A stretch of DNA of 24,462 nucleotides from Victivallales bacterium (GTDB lineage Bacteria > Verrucomicrobiota > Lentisphaeria > Oligosphaerales > Oligosphaeraceae): NCBI GenBank assembly GCA_017964325.1, contig JAGCSE010000099.1:1-24462 (forward strand), in the 5' to 3' direction. Shown piece by piece: positions 17,297 to 24,462 of the stretch. The notes below the pieces were generated by a model. The model was not told where the DNA came from. It saw only the letters and a list, made by a program, of their open reading frames with translations, and did not search any database. Position 1 is the first letter of the stretch. The number at the start of each line of letters is the position of its first letter. The position numbers and the translations under genes are program-made.

Positions 17297-17352
17297 ATGG
17301 CCTCGAAATGGCCGAAGATGAGTAAGCTGCATGGCCTCGAAGAGGCCGAGTG
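17297..17352. repeat. Two direct repeats with hairpin potential between frr and the ROK kinase
   Basis: CATGGCCTCGAA occurs at 17297-17308 and again at 17330-17341, a 33-base period, and each copy is followed by a GGCCGA segment. The second copy forms a perfect hairpin: GGCCTC (17333-17338), loop GAA, GAGGCC (17342-17347). The first copy has a shorter GGCC/GGCC dyad. No T-run follows, so a classic terminator is doubtful; a REP-like element or message-end structure is possible. Confidence 0.5.
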
Positions 17353-17371
17353 TAAAGTATTAACCGTTATT

Positions 17372-17401
17372 TATAATATATCATATTGTTAAATAAAGGA
17401 G
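17372..17401 (+). promoter_or_regulatory. Candidate -10 box and ribosome site of the ROK kinase gene
   Basis: A perfect TATAAT at 17372-17377 lies in an AT-rich stretch after the hairpin repeats. The matching -35 region (around 17349-17354) is poor. A strong ribosome site AAAGGAG (17395-17401) stands six bases before the ATG at 17408. A leader of only about 25 bases is implied. Confidence 0.4.
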
Positions 17402-17407
17402 TCAATC

Positions 17408-18448
17408 ATGGCCGGCAAACCGAAGAAAGAAACAACCAAGAAGGCAATCGTGGCCGACGAACCGAAGAAAGTCCTCGGCATTGATATCGGCGGCACCAAA
17501 ATCGCCATCTGCATCGCAGACACAAACGGTGAAATCGTCGCCTCGGACCGCGTCCCATCAGGAGCTACCGCGCCTTACGAACAAGTCCTCCCGCAAATCA
17601 TCGCCGTCACCAAAAAAGTCGTGGACAAAGCAGGTCTCAAACTGTCCGACATCATCGGTTGCGGCATCTGCGCTCCTGGCCCGCTGGATATGAAAGGCGG
17701 CCGCATCATGAAATCACCGAATCTTGCCTGGGATGCCGTTCCAATCCGCGATGACCTCGTAAAAGGTTTGAAGATGCCTGTTTACATGGACAATGACGCC
17801 AATGCAGGTGTCCTCGCCGAATGGTTCTTCGGAAGTTCCAAAGGCAAGAAGGATGTCATCTACCTGACCATGAGCACGGGCGTCGGCGGCGGTATCGTCT
17901 CCGGAGGGAAACTGCTCACGGGATCGACTGGCATCGCCGGCGAACTCGGCCACATTATTCTGGACGTCAATGGTCCAATGTGCGGTTGCGGTCATTTCGG
18001 ATGCCTTGAGGCTTACTGCGGCGGACGTTCCGTCGCCCTCCGTTTGCAAGACAGGCTCCGTTTCCGCCCCGATCACGCCATGTTCAAGCTCCCCGGCGTT
18101 GACGGCAAGCTTGAAAACTTAAGCTTCCAGGCCGTTCGCGAAGGGGCTAAAATAGGCATTCCAATCGCCGTCGAAATGTGGGATGAAATATGCTTCCGCC
18201 TTGCACAGGGCATCGGCATCCTCATGAACACATTCAACCCTGAACAGATCGTCCTCGGCACCGCCGCCTACTATGCGGGCGATTTCCTCCTGAAGCCCGT
18301 CCTCCACTATCTGCCACGCTTCGCTTGGCAGGAAGCCAGCAGATGCTGCGAAGTCTGCATCTCCGGGCTCGGACTTAAGATCGGCGAACTCGCCGGCCCT
18401 TCCGTCGCTCTCAACGGCCTCTACGAAGCAGGTCAGTGGCGTCCATAA
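17408..18448 (+). CDS. ROK family sugar kinase (glucokinase-like)
   Basis: A 346-residue cytoplasmic kinase of the ROK family, probably phosphorylating glucose or a related hexose with ATP. The first 21 residues are a lysine-rich extension not usual in the family. Then come the phosphate loop DIGGTK (26-31), CAPGPLD (88-94), the catalytic region MDNDANAGVLAEW with D130 as the base, STGVGGGIVSGGK (156-168), and the ROK zinc site H182 with C192, C194 and C199 in GPMCGCGHFGCLEAY. All key residues are present, so it should be active and is not a transcriptional repressor (no helix-turn-helix). The start is set by AAAGGAG at 17395-17401. It could supply phosphorylated sugars from the glycosidases at the left of the window, but specificity is not readable. 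Confidence 0.93.
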   Translation: MAGKPKKETTKKAIVADEPKKVLGIDIGGTKIAICIADTNGEIVASDRVPSGATAPYEQVLPQIIAVTKKVVDKAGLKLSDIIGCGICAPGPLDMKGGRIMKSPNLAWDAVPIRDDLVKGLKMPVYMDNDANAGVLAEWFFGSSKGKKDVIYLTMSTGVGGGIVSGGKLLTGSTGIAGELGHIILDVNGPMCGCGHFGCLEAYCGGRSVALRLQDRLRFRPDHAMFKLPGVDGKLENLSFQAVREGAKIGIPIAVEMWDEICFRLAQGIGILMNTFNPEQIVLGTAAYYAGDFLLKPVLHYLPRFAWQEASRCCEVCISGLGLKIGELAGPSVALNGLYEAGQWRP

Positions 18449-18471
18449 GTATCGTTGTTGATGCGTCTTCT

Positions 18472-18520
18472 AAATCCGCATGACGCGATGTCGCCTCTGA
18501 TTGTCGCGCCTTGCGGATTT
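18472..18520 (+). terminator. Long stem-loop after the ROK kinase gene, probable terminator
   Basis: AAATCCGCA (18472-18480) pairs with TGCGGATTT (18512-18520), a perfect 9-base outer stem. CGCGA (18484-18488) pairs with TCGCG (18504-18508) as an inner stem, across a symmetric 3x3 internal loop whose central G and C can pair. The terminal loop is 15 bases. A short T-run (18525-18528) follows. Its position 23 bases after the ROK stop fits a terminator, though the T-run is weak. Confidence 0.5.
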
Positions 18521-18581
18521 CGATGTTTTCATTGTATTATTCCTAAAATAATTCACCATCCACCCAAAAAAGTGATTTGAC

Positions 18582-20666
18582 ATGACGCGGAGAGCTCTCA
18601 TACTAGGCACGCTGTGCGTACTTTTCATCTGCGGATTCGGCTACATAAACGACCGCGTGCTCGAACTCGAAAGTTTTAGCAATGGCCATCAGCTGCCAAT
18701 CATTGTCATCGGCTTGCTCGTCATCTGCGTCTTGTTTATTAATCCTTTGTTAAGGCTTTTAAACAAAAGACTTCCGTTCCGGGCGGCGGAAATGGCTCTC
18801 GTTGTCACACTGGCAACCTGCGCTTGCGGCATCCCTGGCCGCGCCCTCATGGAACAGTTTGCACAGGCCATCATCATGCCCTACCACTGGCAGCGAATCA
18901 GCCCCGGATGGAAAGACCGCAATATGCTTCAATACTACCCGAAGGATTCGCTTGTCAAAATGGACGAGCAGGATGAAGTCCTCAACCGCTTCCTGACAGG
19001 TTCTGACAAACCCGCCGAACCGCCCAAAACAACCGCCGCCTGGCTGAAGCTCAAAATGTCGCAGGTTCCGTGGGCCAACTGGCGGCCACCGCTCAAAACA
19101 TGGTGCCCGCTCATCTTCCTGACCGTTGTCGCCATGGCCGCCATGGCACTCATCGTCCACAAGCAATGGGCCGATCACGAACATCTTCAATATCCAATCG
19201 CCGAATTCATTGGCAGCCTCACGCAACAGGACTCCGACCATGCCTACAACACCATCATTCGCAATAGGTTATTCTGGATAGGCTTCATTCTTGTCCTCCT
19301 CATGCGCATCAACAACGGCCTTTTCCAATGGTTCCCCGATTATCTTATTCCCGTCCAGACATATCATTCTTTATGGCCGTTCGCCTCGCGTTGGCCGCAG
19401 CTCCACAGAAATCCATGGGCGTACGGTCTCATGCGAATCGAAATCTTCCCGCTCGTTACGGCATTCGCATTCCTGCTTTCCGCCGAAATCTCCTTCACGC
19501 TCGGCATTTCACAAATCCTCTGGGCGTGCTTCTGCATTCCCGCCGTCGGCTACGGCATCAATATCAACACAGACTATGACATCGGCGGATGGCAGGGATG
19601 GAACCGCGCAGGCTCCTACACCGCCTACACGCTCATGCTTCTCTATACAGGCCGCTTCTACTACGCCAACCTCCTGAAACGAGCCTTCTTCTTCGGGAAA
19701 TCAAAAGTTGACGATATCACCGATGCGCCTGGGCCTGGCGCCGTCATGGCGTTGCGCATTCTCATCATCTCCACCATTGCGCTCGTCCTCCTAACCATCC
19801 GCCTCGGGCTCGCATGGCCCATCTCTCTCTTTACCATCATCTTAATGCTCATCACGTTCCTCATTGTCGCAAGAATCAGCGCCGAAACAGGACTCTTCTT
19901 CATCCAACCTGGATGGCAACCTGCCGGAACGCTTGTCGCCCTCTTCGGCAGCTACGCTATCGGGCCGACAGCCCTTCTCATCGCCACGCTTGTCTGCAAC
20001 ATTCTCTGCATCGACCAGTCGCAGGCACTGATGCCGTATCTAGTCAACGGCCTGAAGCTCAGTGACAAAACAAAAGTTTCACCCGTCAAGACAACAAACG
20101 CGACGTTCATCACATACATCGTCGGCATCGCCCTGGCAATCGCCGTCGTCATCATCGCCTCCTACGACTACGGCACCCCCGCCAATTACGACTGGTCGTT
20201 CCGCCGTATCCCAACCAATCCCATTCGCGCTGCAGATCCCGTTCTGTTGCAATTGAAAGCGACGGATACGCTCGAAGCCTCCGAAGCCCTGACCGGCCTC
20301 CAACGGCTCACAAACATCAAACCGACTGCCGCCTTCCTCTGGGCTGCCGGCATTGGCTTCTTTGGTGTCATCATCTTCTCCATCCTCCGCCTCCGCACAC
20401 GCTGGTGGCCCATCCACCCATGTATGTTCCTAATTTGGGCGACATATCCCATCACCGTCATGTCGCACGCCTTCCTTGGAGGCTGGATCATCAAGAAATG
20501 CTGCGTCCGATTCGGCGGCAACCGACTTGTCCAAAAACTCAAGCCGTTGGCCGTCGGCGTCATCGCCGCAGATGTTCTCGGAGCTTTGATTTTCATGATC
20601 GTCGGCGCAATCTACTATTTCGTCCAAGGGGAGCTTCCGAAGACATACCGCTATTTCCCGCGCTAA
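18582..20666 (+). CDS. Large polytopic membrane protein, DUF6785-like
   Basis: A 694-residue integral membrane protein that I would place near the DUF6785/DUF6784 families, which are common in PVC bacteria and planctomycetes and have an OPT-transporter-like layout. This is from recall of the pattern RAAEMALVVTLATCACGIPGR (about 66-86) and later motifs such as ISAETGLFFIQPGW. About twelve to fourteen hydrophobic helices are visible, with a long soluble insert near residues 90-175 (SPGWKDRN...). No function is established to my knowledge; transport is a guess. No clear ribosome site precedes the ATG at 18582, only an A-rich tract, so the start is less certain than others. The next gene, metK, begins 42 bases on, so the two may be co-transcribed. 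Confidence 0.8.
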   Translation: MTRRALILGTLCVLFICGFGYINDRVLELESFSNGHQLPIIVIGLLVICVLFINPLLRLLNKRLPFRAAEMALVVTLATCACGIPGRALMEQFAQAIIMPYHWQRISPGWKDRNMLQYYPKDSLVKMDEQDEVLNRFLTGSDKPAEPPKTTAAWLKLKMSQVPWANWRPPLKTWCPLIFLTVVAMAAMALIVHKQWADHEHLQYPIAEFIGSLTQQDSDHAYNTIIRNRLFWIGFILVLLMRINNGLFQWFPDYLIPVQTYHSLWPFASRWPQLHRNPWAYGLMRIEIFPLVTAFAFLLSAEISFTLGISQILWACFCIPAVGYGININTDYDIGGWQGWNRAGSYTAYTLMLLYTGRFYYANLLKRAFFFGKSKVDDITDAPGPGAVMALRILIISTIALVLLTIRLGLAWPISLFTIILMLITFLIVARISAETGLFFIQPGWQPAGTLVALFGSYAIGPTALLIATLVCNILCIDQSQALMPYLVNGLKLSDKTKVSPVKTTNATFITYIVGIALAIAVVIIASYDYGTPANYDWSFRRIPTNPIRAADPVLLQLKATDTLEASEALTGLQRLTNIKPTAAFLWAAGIGFFGVIIFSILRLRTRWWPIHPCMFLIWATYPITVMSHAFLGGWIIKKCCVRFGGNRLVQKLKPLAVGVIAADVLGALIFMIVGAIYYFVQGELPKTYRYFPR

Positions 20667-20696
20667 TTCCCACTGTAATTGTTTCACTTAAATCTC

Positions 20697-20701
20697 TGGA
20701 G
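20697..20701 (+). promoter_or_regulatory. Ribosome site that decides the metK start
   Basis: TGGAG stands seven bases before the ATG at 20709. An in-frame TTG at 20679 would add ten residues (beginning FHLNLW) that do not fit the family, whereas the ATG start gives the usual short lead into HVFTSESVSEGHPDK. I therefore place the start at 20709. Confidence 0.7.
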
Positions 20702-20708
20702 TCCAACC

Positions 20709-21899
20709 ATGTCAACTGTCAAGACGCGTCACGTCTTTACATCCGAATCCGTTTCAGAAGGCCATCCAGACAAAGTCTGCGACCAGATTTCCGACGCTAT
20801 TCTCGATGCACTTCTCGCGCAGGACTCGGAATCCCGCGTCGCTTGTGAAACCCTCGCCACGACCAATTTCATCGTCCTTTCGGGCGAAATCACCACAAAA
20901 GCCAATGTCAATTTCGAAAAAATCGCCCGCAACGTCGCCGCCAATATCGGCTACGACAACGACAATCTCGGCTTCAACGCCCATAACGCGGAAGTCCTCG
21001 TAAAAATTCACCAGCAGTCTCCAGACATCGCGCAAGGCGTCAACGCGGAGACAAGCCTCGCACATGAGCAGGGTGCAGGAGACCAAGGCATGATGTTCGG
21101 ATTCGCCTGTGGCGAAACCGATGCCTTCATGCCAGCCCCTATCTATTTCTGCCATCGCATCATGGAAGAATTCGCACGCCTCCGTCATTCGGGAAACTAC
21201 CCATTTCTACGTCCAGACGCAAAAACGCAGATTTCATTCCTCTACGACGGCGGCAAGCCTGTCGCCATCAAGAGCATCGTCGTTTCGCATCAGCACACGC
21301 CAGATATGGAAATCAAAGATTTGGAAGAACTTGCACACCAAGTCGTGAACAAGGTCATTCCACGTCAATATCTGGATGCTTCGCCTGATTTGAAATTCTA
21401 CATCAACCAGACAGGCCGCTTTGTTCTCGGCGGCCCCGCTGGAGACACGGGGCTCACGGGCCGCAAGATCATCGTCGATTCGTATGGCGGCATGGGGCGT
21501 CACGGCGGTGGCGCATTCTCGGGAAAAGACCCGTCAAAGGTCGATCGCTCAGCGACTTACATGGCTCGATACGTCGCCAAGAACATCGTTGCAGCAGGGC
21601 TCGCCTCCGTCTGCGAAATCCAAGTCTCCTACGTCATCGGACAAGCCAACCCCCTCTCCCTCAACGTCAACACCTTCGGAACAGGCATCATACCAGATGC
21701 CAAAATCGCTGATTTCCTGCTTTCTGGACAACTTTTCGATTTCCGCCCTGCCAAAATCATCGAAATGCTTGACCTCAAGACACCCAAAGGATGGAGCTAT
21801 CTCCAATCCGCCTCCTACGGTCATTTTGGCCGCGACATTTTCCCATGGGAAAAGCTTGACAAAGTCGCCGCCCTGAAAGAAGCCCTTCTTGGAAAATGA
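20709..21899 (+). CDS. metK: S-adenosylmethionine synthetase
   Basis: A 396-residue methionine adenosyltransferase that makes S-adenosylmethionine from methionine and ATP in the cytoplasm. Signature motifs are present: HVFTSESVSEGHPDKVCDQISDA (8-30, with the ATP-binding GHPDK), GAGDQGMMFG (122-131, the first MetK signature) and the GGGAFSGKDPSKVDRSA loop (from about 265; second signature with catalytic Lys and Arg). The length is slightly above E. coli MetK (384). The start is set by TGGAG at 20697-20701. The TGA stop overlaps the ATG of the next gene in ATGA form, which indicates translational coupling to the kinase. Only 42 bases separate it from the preceding gene, too little for a SAM riboswitch, and none is seen. 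Confidence 0.98.
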   Translation: MSTVKTRHVFTSESVSEGHPDKVCDQISDAILDALLAQDSESRVACETLATTNFIVLSGEITTKANVNFEKIARNVAANIGYDNDNLGFNAHNAEVLVKIHQQSPDIAQGVNAETSLAHEQGAGDQGMMFGFACGETDAFMPAPIYFCHRIMEEFARLRHSGNYPFLRPDAKTQISFLYDGGKPVAIKSIVVSHQHTPDMEIKDLEELAHQVVNKVIPRQYLDASPDLKFYINQTGRFVLGGPAGDTGLTGRKIIVDSYGGMGRHGGGAFSGKDPSKVDRSATYMARYVAKNIVAAGLASVCEIQVSYVIGQANPLSLNVNTFGTGIIPDAKIADFLLSGQLFDFRPAKIIEMLDLKTPKGWSYLQSASYGHFGRDIFPWEKLDKVAALKEALLGK

Positions 21900-22891
21900 T
21901 GATGCAACCTCCTTCCTTGCTGGGATATACGTCCGCTCTCGTCGATATGGTCGCCTTCGTTGACGACGACTTTCTCAAGACGGTTCCAGGCATAAAAGGT
22001 GGCACACGACAGATCGACGGCGATGAAATGGCCGCGCTTCTCAAACGGCTGCCTTGCACGCCGACCTGTGTTCCAGGCGGCGCAGCCGCCAACACCGCCG
22101 TCGGCATGGCCCACCTCGGCGGTCGTGCCTCTCTGATTGCCGTCGTCGGAAATGACCAGCCAGGAAGAGATTACACCGCCAGCATCCAGGCGGATGGAGT
22201 CGGCACGGATGGATTTCTGACGTCTTCCAAAATACCAACTGGCAAATGTCTTTCGCTTATCACGCCGGATTCCGAACGCACGATGCGGACCTATCTCGGC
22301 GCCAACGCTGACATCACGCCGGATGATTTGCAACTATCTCAGTTCCAAGGTCATTCGCATCTTCTCATGGAAGGCTACACCTTCCTCTACCGCGATGTCG
22401 CCATCCGCGTCATCGAACTCGCCAGACAGGCAGGCCTGAAAGTCTGCATCGATCTCAACTCCCCCGAAATCGTCCAGAAGAACATGGACATCCTGCCGGA
22501 GCTCATGAAAGAATACGTCACCGCCATTTTCGCCAATGAAATGGAAGCCGCCGCATTCGCAGGAACATCCGATGAAAGCGCCGCGTTGGCCGCGCTTTCC
22601 GACCTCTGCCCCATCGCCGTCATGAAACTCGGCGCACGCGGCTCCGTCATCAAAGAACAAAACCACGACGCCATCCACATTCCAGCCGTCAAAGCCAAAG
22701 CCATCGACACGACTGGCGCAGGCGACTCATGGGCCGCAGGCTTCTTCTATGCCTGGCTGGCTGGCAAGTCGCTCGAAACAGCAGGTAAGCTCGGTGCCAA
22801 AGTCAGCGCGGAAATCGTGCAAGTTGCAGGAGCCCGTCTGCCAGACGCCATTTGGAAAACCATTAGAGATTATTACAACACATTGATATAA
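21896..22891 (+). CDS. PfkB family kinase, probable adenosine kinase
   Basis: A 331-residue ribokinase-fold (PfkB) kinase. The first PfkB signature is GGAAANTAVGMAHLGG (61-76) and the second is DTTGAGDSWAAGF (271-283), with D277 the catalytic base. The segment SERTMRTYLGANADIT (126-141) resembles the adenosine-kinase and related sub-branch. Phosphorylation of adenosine to AMP is the best guess because the gene sits between metK and ahcY; the latter produces adenosine, and its removal pulls the reversible reaction forward. Three tandem ATG codons (21896, 21899, 21902) open the frame, so the exact start among them is undecided. The start overlaps the metK stop. A fructokinase or other sugar kinase of the same fold cannot be excluded from sequence alone. 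Confidence 0.88.
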   Translation: MMMQPPSLLGYTSALVDMVAFVDDDFLKTVPGIKGGTRQIDGDEMAALLKRLPCTPTCVPGGAAANTAVGMAHLGGRASLIAVVGNDQPGRDYTASIQADGVGTDGFLTSSKIPTGKCLSLITPDSERTMRTYLGANADITPDDLQLSQFQGHSHLLMEGYTFLYRDVAIRVIELARQAGLKVCIDLNSPEIVQKNMDILPELMKEYVTAIFANEMEAAAFAGTSDESAALAALSDLCPIAVMKLGARGSVIKEQNHDAIHIPAVKAKAIDTTGAGDSWAAGFFYAWLAGKSLETAGKLGAKVSAEIVQVAGARLPDAIWKTIRDYYNTLI

Positions 22892-22906
22892 AATAGGATA
22901 AAGCTC

Positions 22907-24316
22907 ATGATCAAAACAGACAAACAATGGATTGCCGATCCGTCCCTCGACGAACTCGGCCGTGCGGAAATCGTTCTCGCTGAAAAGGAAATGCCCGGCC
23001 TCATGGCCGTCCGCGAAAAATACGGCCCGCAACAGCCGTTCAAAGGCATGCGCATCATGGGCTCGCTCCACATGACGACGGAAACCGCCGTTCTCATCGA
23101 GACACTTACCGCCCTCGGAGCGGATGTCAGGTGGTGCTCCTGCAACATCTATTCCACACGCGACACGGCGGCAGCAGCCGTCGCCTCCCGCGGCGTTAAT
23201 GTCTATGCCTGGAAAGGCGAGACACTTAAGGATTATTGGGAGTGCACCAACATGGCCATGAGCTTCCCTGGCGGAAAAGGTCCTAATCTCATCATCGACG
23301 ACGGCGGCGACGCCACGCTCATGATCCATCTTGGCGTCGAAGCCGAAAAGGATCCCAAAGTTCTCGACATTCCTGCCGACGCCTCCGAAGACTATCGCGA
23401 ACTCCTTCTCAACCTCCAGCAGACGTTGAAATCCGCTCCGAACAAATGGACTTCCATGCTGAAAGACCTCAAGGGAATCTCCGAAGAAACCACCACGGGC
23501 GTCCATCGTCTCTATCAGCGGTTCGCCGCCGGAAAACTCCTCGTACCAGCAATCAACGTCAACGATTCCGTAACCAAATCCAAATTCGACAACCTCTACG
23601 GCATCCGTGAATCGCTTATCGACGGCATCAAACGCGCCACCGACGTGATGATTGCCGGAAAGCTCTGTCTCGTCTGCGGTTACGGCGACGTCGGCAAAGG
23701 CTGCGTCGAAGCCCTCCGCGGACTTGGCGCCCACGTCGTCGTTACGGAAGCAGATCCAATCTGCGCGCTTCAAGCCGCTATGGCTGGCCTTGAAGTCGTT
23801 ACCATCGAAGATGTTGCAGATAAACTGGACATCGTCGTCACTGGCACTGGCAACTGCGACATCGTTGGCGCAGAACACATGGCCATGATGAAAGACCACG
23901 CCATCGTCTGCAACATCGGACATTTCGACAACGAAATCAAAGTCGCGGATTTGAAAGCCTATCCAGGCATTAAAGTCCTGAACATCAAGCCACAAGTCGA
24001 TAAATACATCTTCCCTGACGGCCATTGCATCATCCTGCTGGCGGACGGCCGACTTGTCAATCTCGGCTGCGCCACAGGCCATCCATCATTCGTCATGAGC
24101 TGCTCTTTCACCAACCAAGTTCTTGCACAACTGAAACTTGCAACAGAAAATCTCCCTGTTGGCGTCTATTGCATCGACAAAAAATTGGACGAAGAAGTCG
24201 CCCGTCTCCACCTCGCCAAGCTCGGCGCGAAACTGACCGTCCTGACGCAGAAGCAGGCCGATTACATCGGCGTGCCCGTCGAAGGCCCCTACAAGCCAGA
24301 CTACTACAGATATTGA
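22907..24316 (+). CDS. ahcY: Adenosylhomocysteinase (SAH hydrolase)
   Basis: A 469-residue NAD-dependent S-adenosylhomocysteine hydrolase, which splits SAH to homocysteine and adenosine. Motifs: SLHMTTET (53-60), ISEETTTG (191-198), [14 protein letters not shown] (219-232; K224, D228, N229 match the human K186, D190, N191), the NAD loop GYGDVGKG (258-265) and a terminal KPDYYRY. It has the 40-residue insert (about 145-188) of bacterial and plant enzymes. The usual STQDH of the substrate region reads STRDT (83-87), keeping the Asp but changing Gln and His. The ribosome site AGGA lies eight bases upstream of the ATG. It follows the kinase after 15 bases, completing a metK-kinase-ahcY operon. 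A long antisense reading frame crosses it but is not credible. Confidence 0.97.
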   Translation: MIKTDKQWIADPSLDELGRAEIVLAEKEMPGLMAVREKYGPQQPFKGMRIMGSLHMTTETAVLIETLTALGADVRWCSCNIYSTRDTAAAAVASRGVNVYAWKGETLKDYWECTNMAMSFPGGKGPNLIIDDGGDATLMIHLGVEAEKDPKVLDIPADASEDYRELLLNLQQTLKSAPNKWTSMLKDLKGISEETTTGVHRLYQRFAAGKLLVPAINVNDSVTKSKFDNLYGIRESLIDGIKRATDVMIAGKLCLVCGYGDVGKGCVEALRGLGAHVVVTEADPICALQAAMAGLEVVTIEDVADKLDIVVTGTGNCDIVGAEHMAMMKDHAIVCNIGHFDNEIKVADLKAYPGIKVLNIKPQVDKYIFPDGHCIILLADGRLVNLGCATGHPSFVMSCSFTNQVLAQLKLATENLPVGVYCIDKKLDEEVARLHLAKLGAKLTVLTQKQADYIGVPVEGPYKPDYYRY

Positions 24317-24330
24317 TTCAAATTACTACA

Positions 24331-24462
24331 CTAGATCTTCTAGAAGCTCTAGAAGCTCTAGAGGATCTAGAAGCTCTAGAGGATCTAGAAGCTCTAGAGG
24401 ATCTAGAAGCTCTAGAGGATCTAGAAGCTCTAGAGGATCTAGAAGCTCTAGAGGATCTAGAA
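24331..24462. repeat. Tandem TCTAGA-plus-3 array running off the window edge
   Basis: From 24331, 14 full 9-base units and six bases of a fifteenth fill the sequence to the window end without any slip. Each unit is CTAGA followed by four bases. Grouped differently, it is the hexamer palindrome TCTAGA plus a 3-base spacer. After CTAGATCTT and two CTAGAAGCT, the units alternate CTAGAGGAT and CTAGAAGCT exactly, giving an 18-base period. Because the hexamer is self-complementary, any two neighbouring copies can form a six-base stem with a three-base loop, on either strand. The array begins 15 bases after the ahcY stop codon. Its full length is not in the window. Confidence 0.95.

Noticed and set aside
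20667..20708. SAM riboswitch before metK
   Set aside because: Only 42 bases separate the genes, too few for any known SAM riboswitch class likely here, and no fitting stems are seen.
22892..22906. SAH riboswitch before ahcY
   Set aside because: The gap is 15 bases, which leaves room only for a ribosome site.
22727..24082. 451-residue minus-strand frame opposite ahcY
   Set aside because: It is antisense to a gene with complete AhcY motifs. Long shadow frames are common opposite GC-rich genes, and its protein has no recognisable family pattern.
24331..24462. Array as coding sequence (frame reading LEALED repeats)
   Set aside because: One plus-strand frame is open through the array, but it has no upstream start with a ribosome site within the window and begins right after the ahcY stop. 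The other evidence favours a non-coding repeat.

Overview
The window is a chromosomal segment of about 58% GC from a Gram-negative bacterium, most likely of the PVC group (Lentisphaerota, Kiritimatiellota or Verrucomicrobiota). The basis is the mix of glycoside hydrolase types (GH116-like, DUF2961/GH172, and a very large secreted hydrolase with a CBM9-like domain) next to a large membrane protein resembling DUF6785, a family I know mainly from these phyla. This is inference; no rRNA or tRNA is present to anchor it. Gene density is high and no gap between genes exceeds 300 bases. Left part (1-9711): a GH116-type glucosidase gene cut by the window start converges on a four-gene minus-strand operon read DUF2961/GH172 hydrolase, small tail-anchored GYF_2-like protein, 1454-residue secreted hydrolase, MATE exporter. 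This looks like a carbohydrate-degradation locus. Middle part (9903-13837): after a divergent intergenic region with two inverted repeats come an EamA/DMT transporter, a UDP-galactopyranose-mutase-like FAD oxidoreductase and an ArnT/PMT-like membrane glycosyltransferase. The last two overlap by 14 bases, are visibly AT-richer than the rest, and suggest surface glycan or lipid-linked sugar work, perhaps acquired horizontally. Right part (14086-24316): core genes, all on the plus strand: typA/bipA, pyrH, frr, a ROK-family sugar kinase, the DUF6785-like membrane protein, then metK, a PfkB-family (probable adenosine) kinase and ahcY. The last three form one branch of the activated methyl cycle: MetK makes S-adenosylmethionine, AhcY splits S-adenosylhomocysteine into homocysteine and adenosine, and the kinase would remove adenosine as AMP. 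The most unusual signal is non-coding: intergenic arrays built on a 9-base unit that alternates in two variants, giving an 18-base higher-order period. One array at the right edge (24331 to the window end) is a hexamer palindrome TCTAGA plus a 3-base spacer, at least 14 times. A decayed relative sits 22 kb away between the GH116 and MATE genes (2242-2277). A third array of a different, non-palindromic 9-mer lies inside the minus-strand operon (8082-8208) and holds the stop codon of the GYF-like gene. I cannot say that these arrays are a known element.
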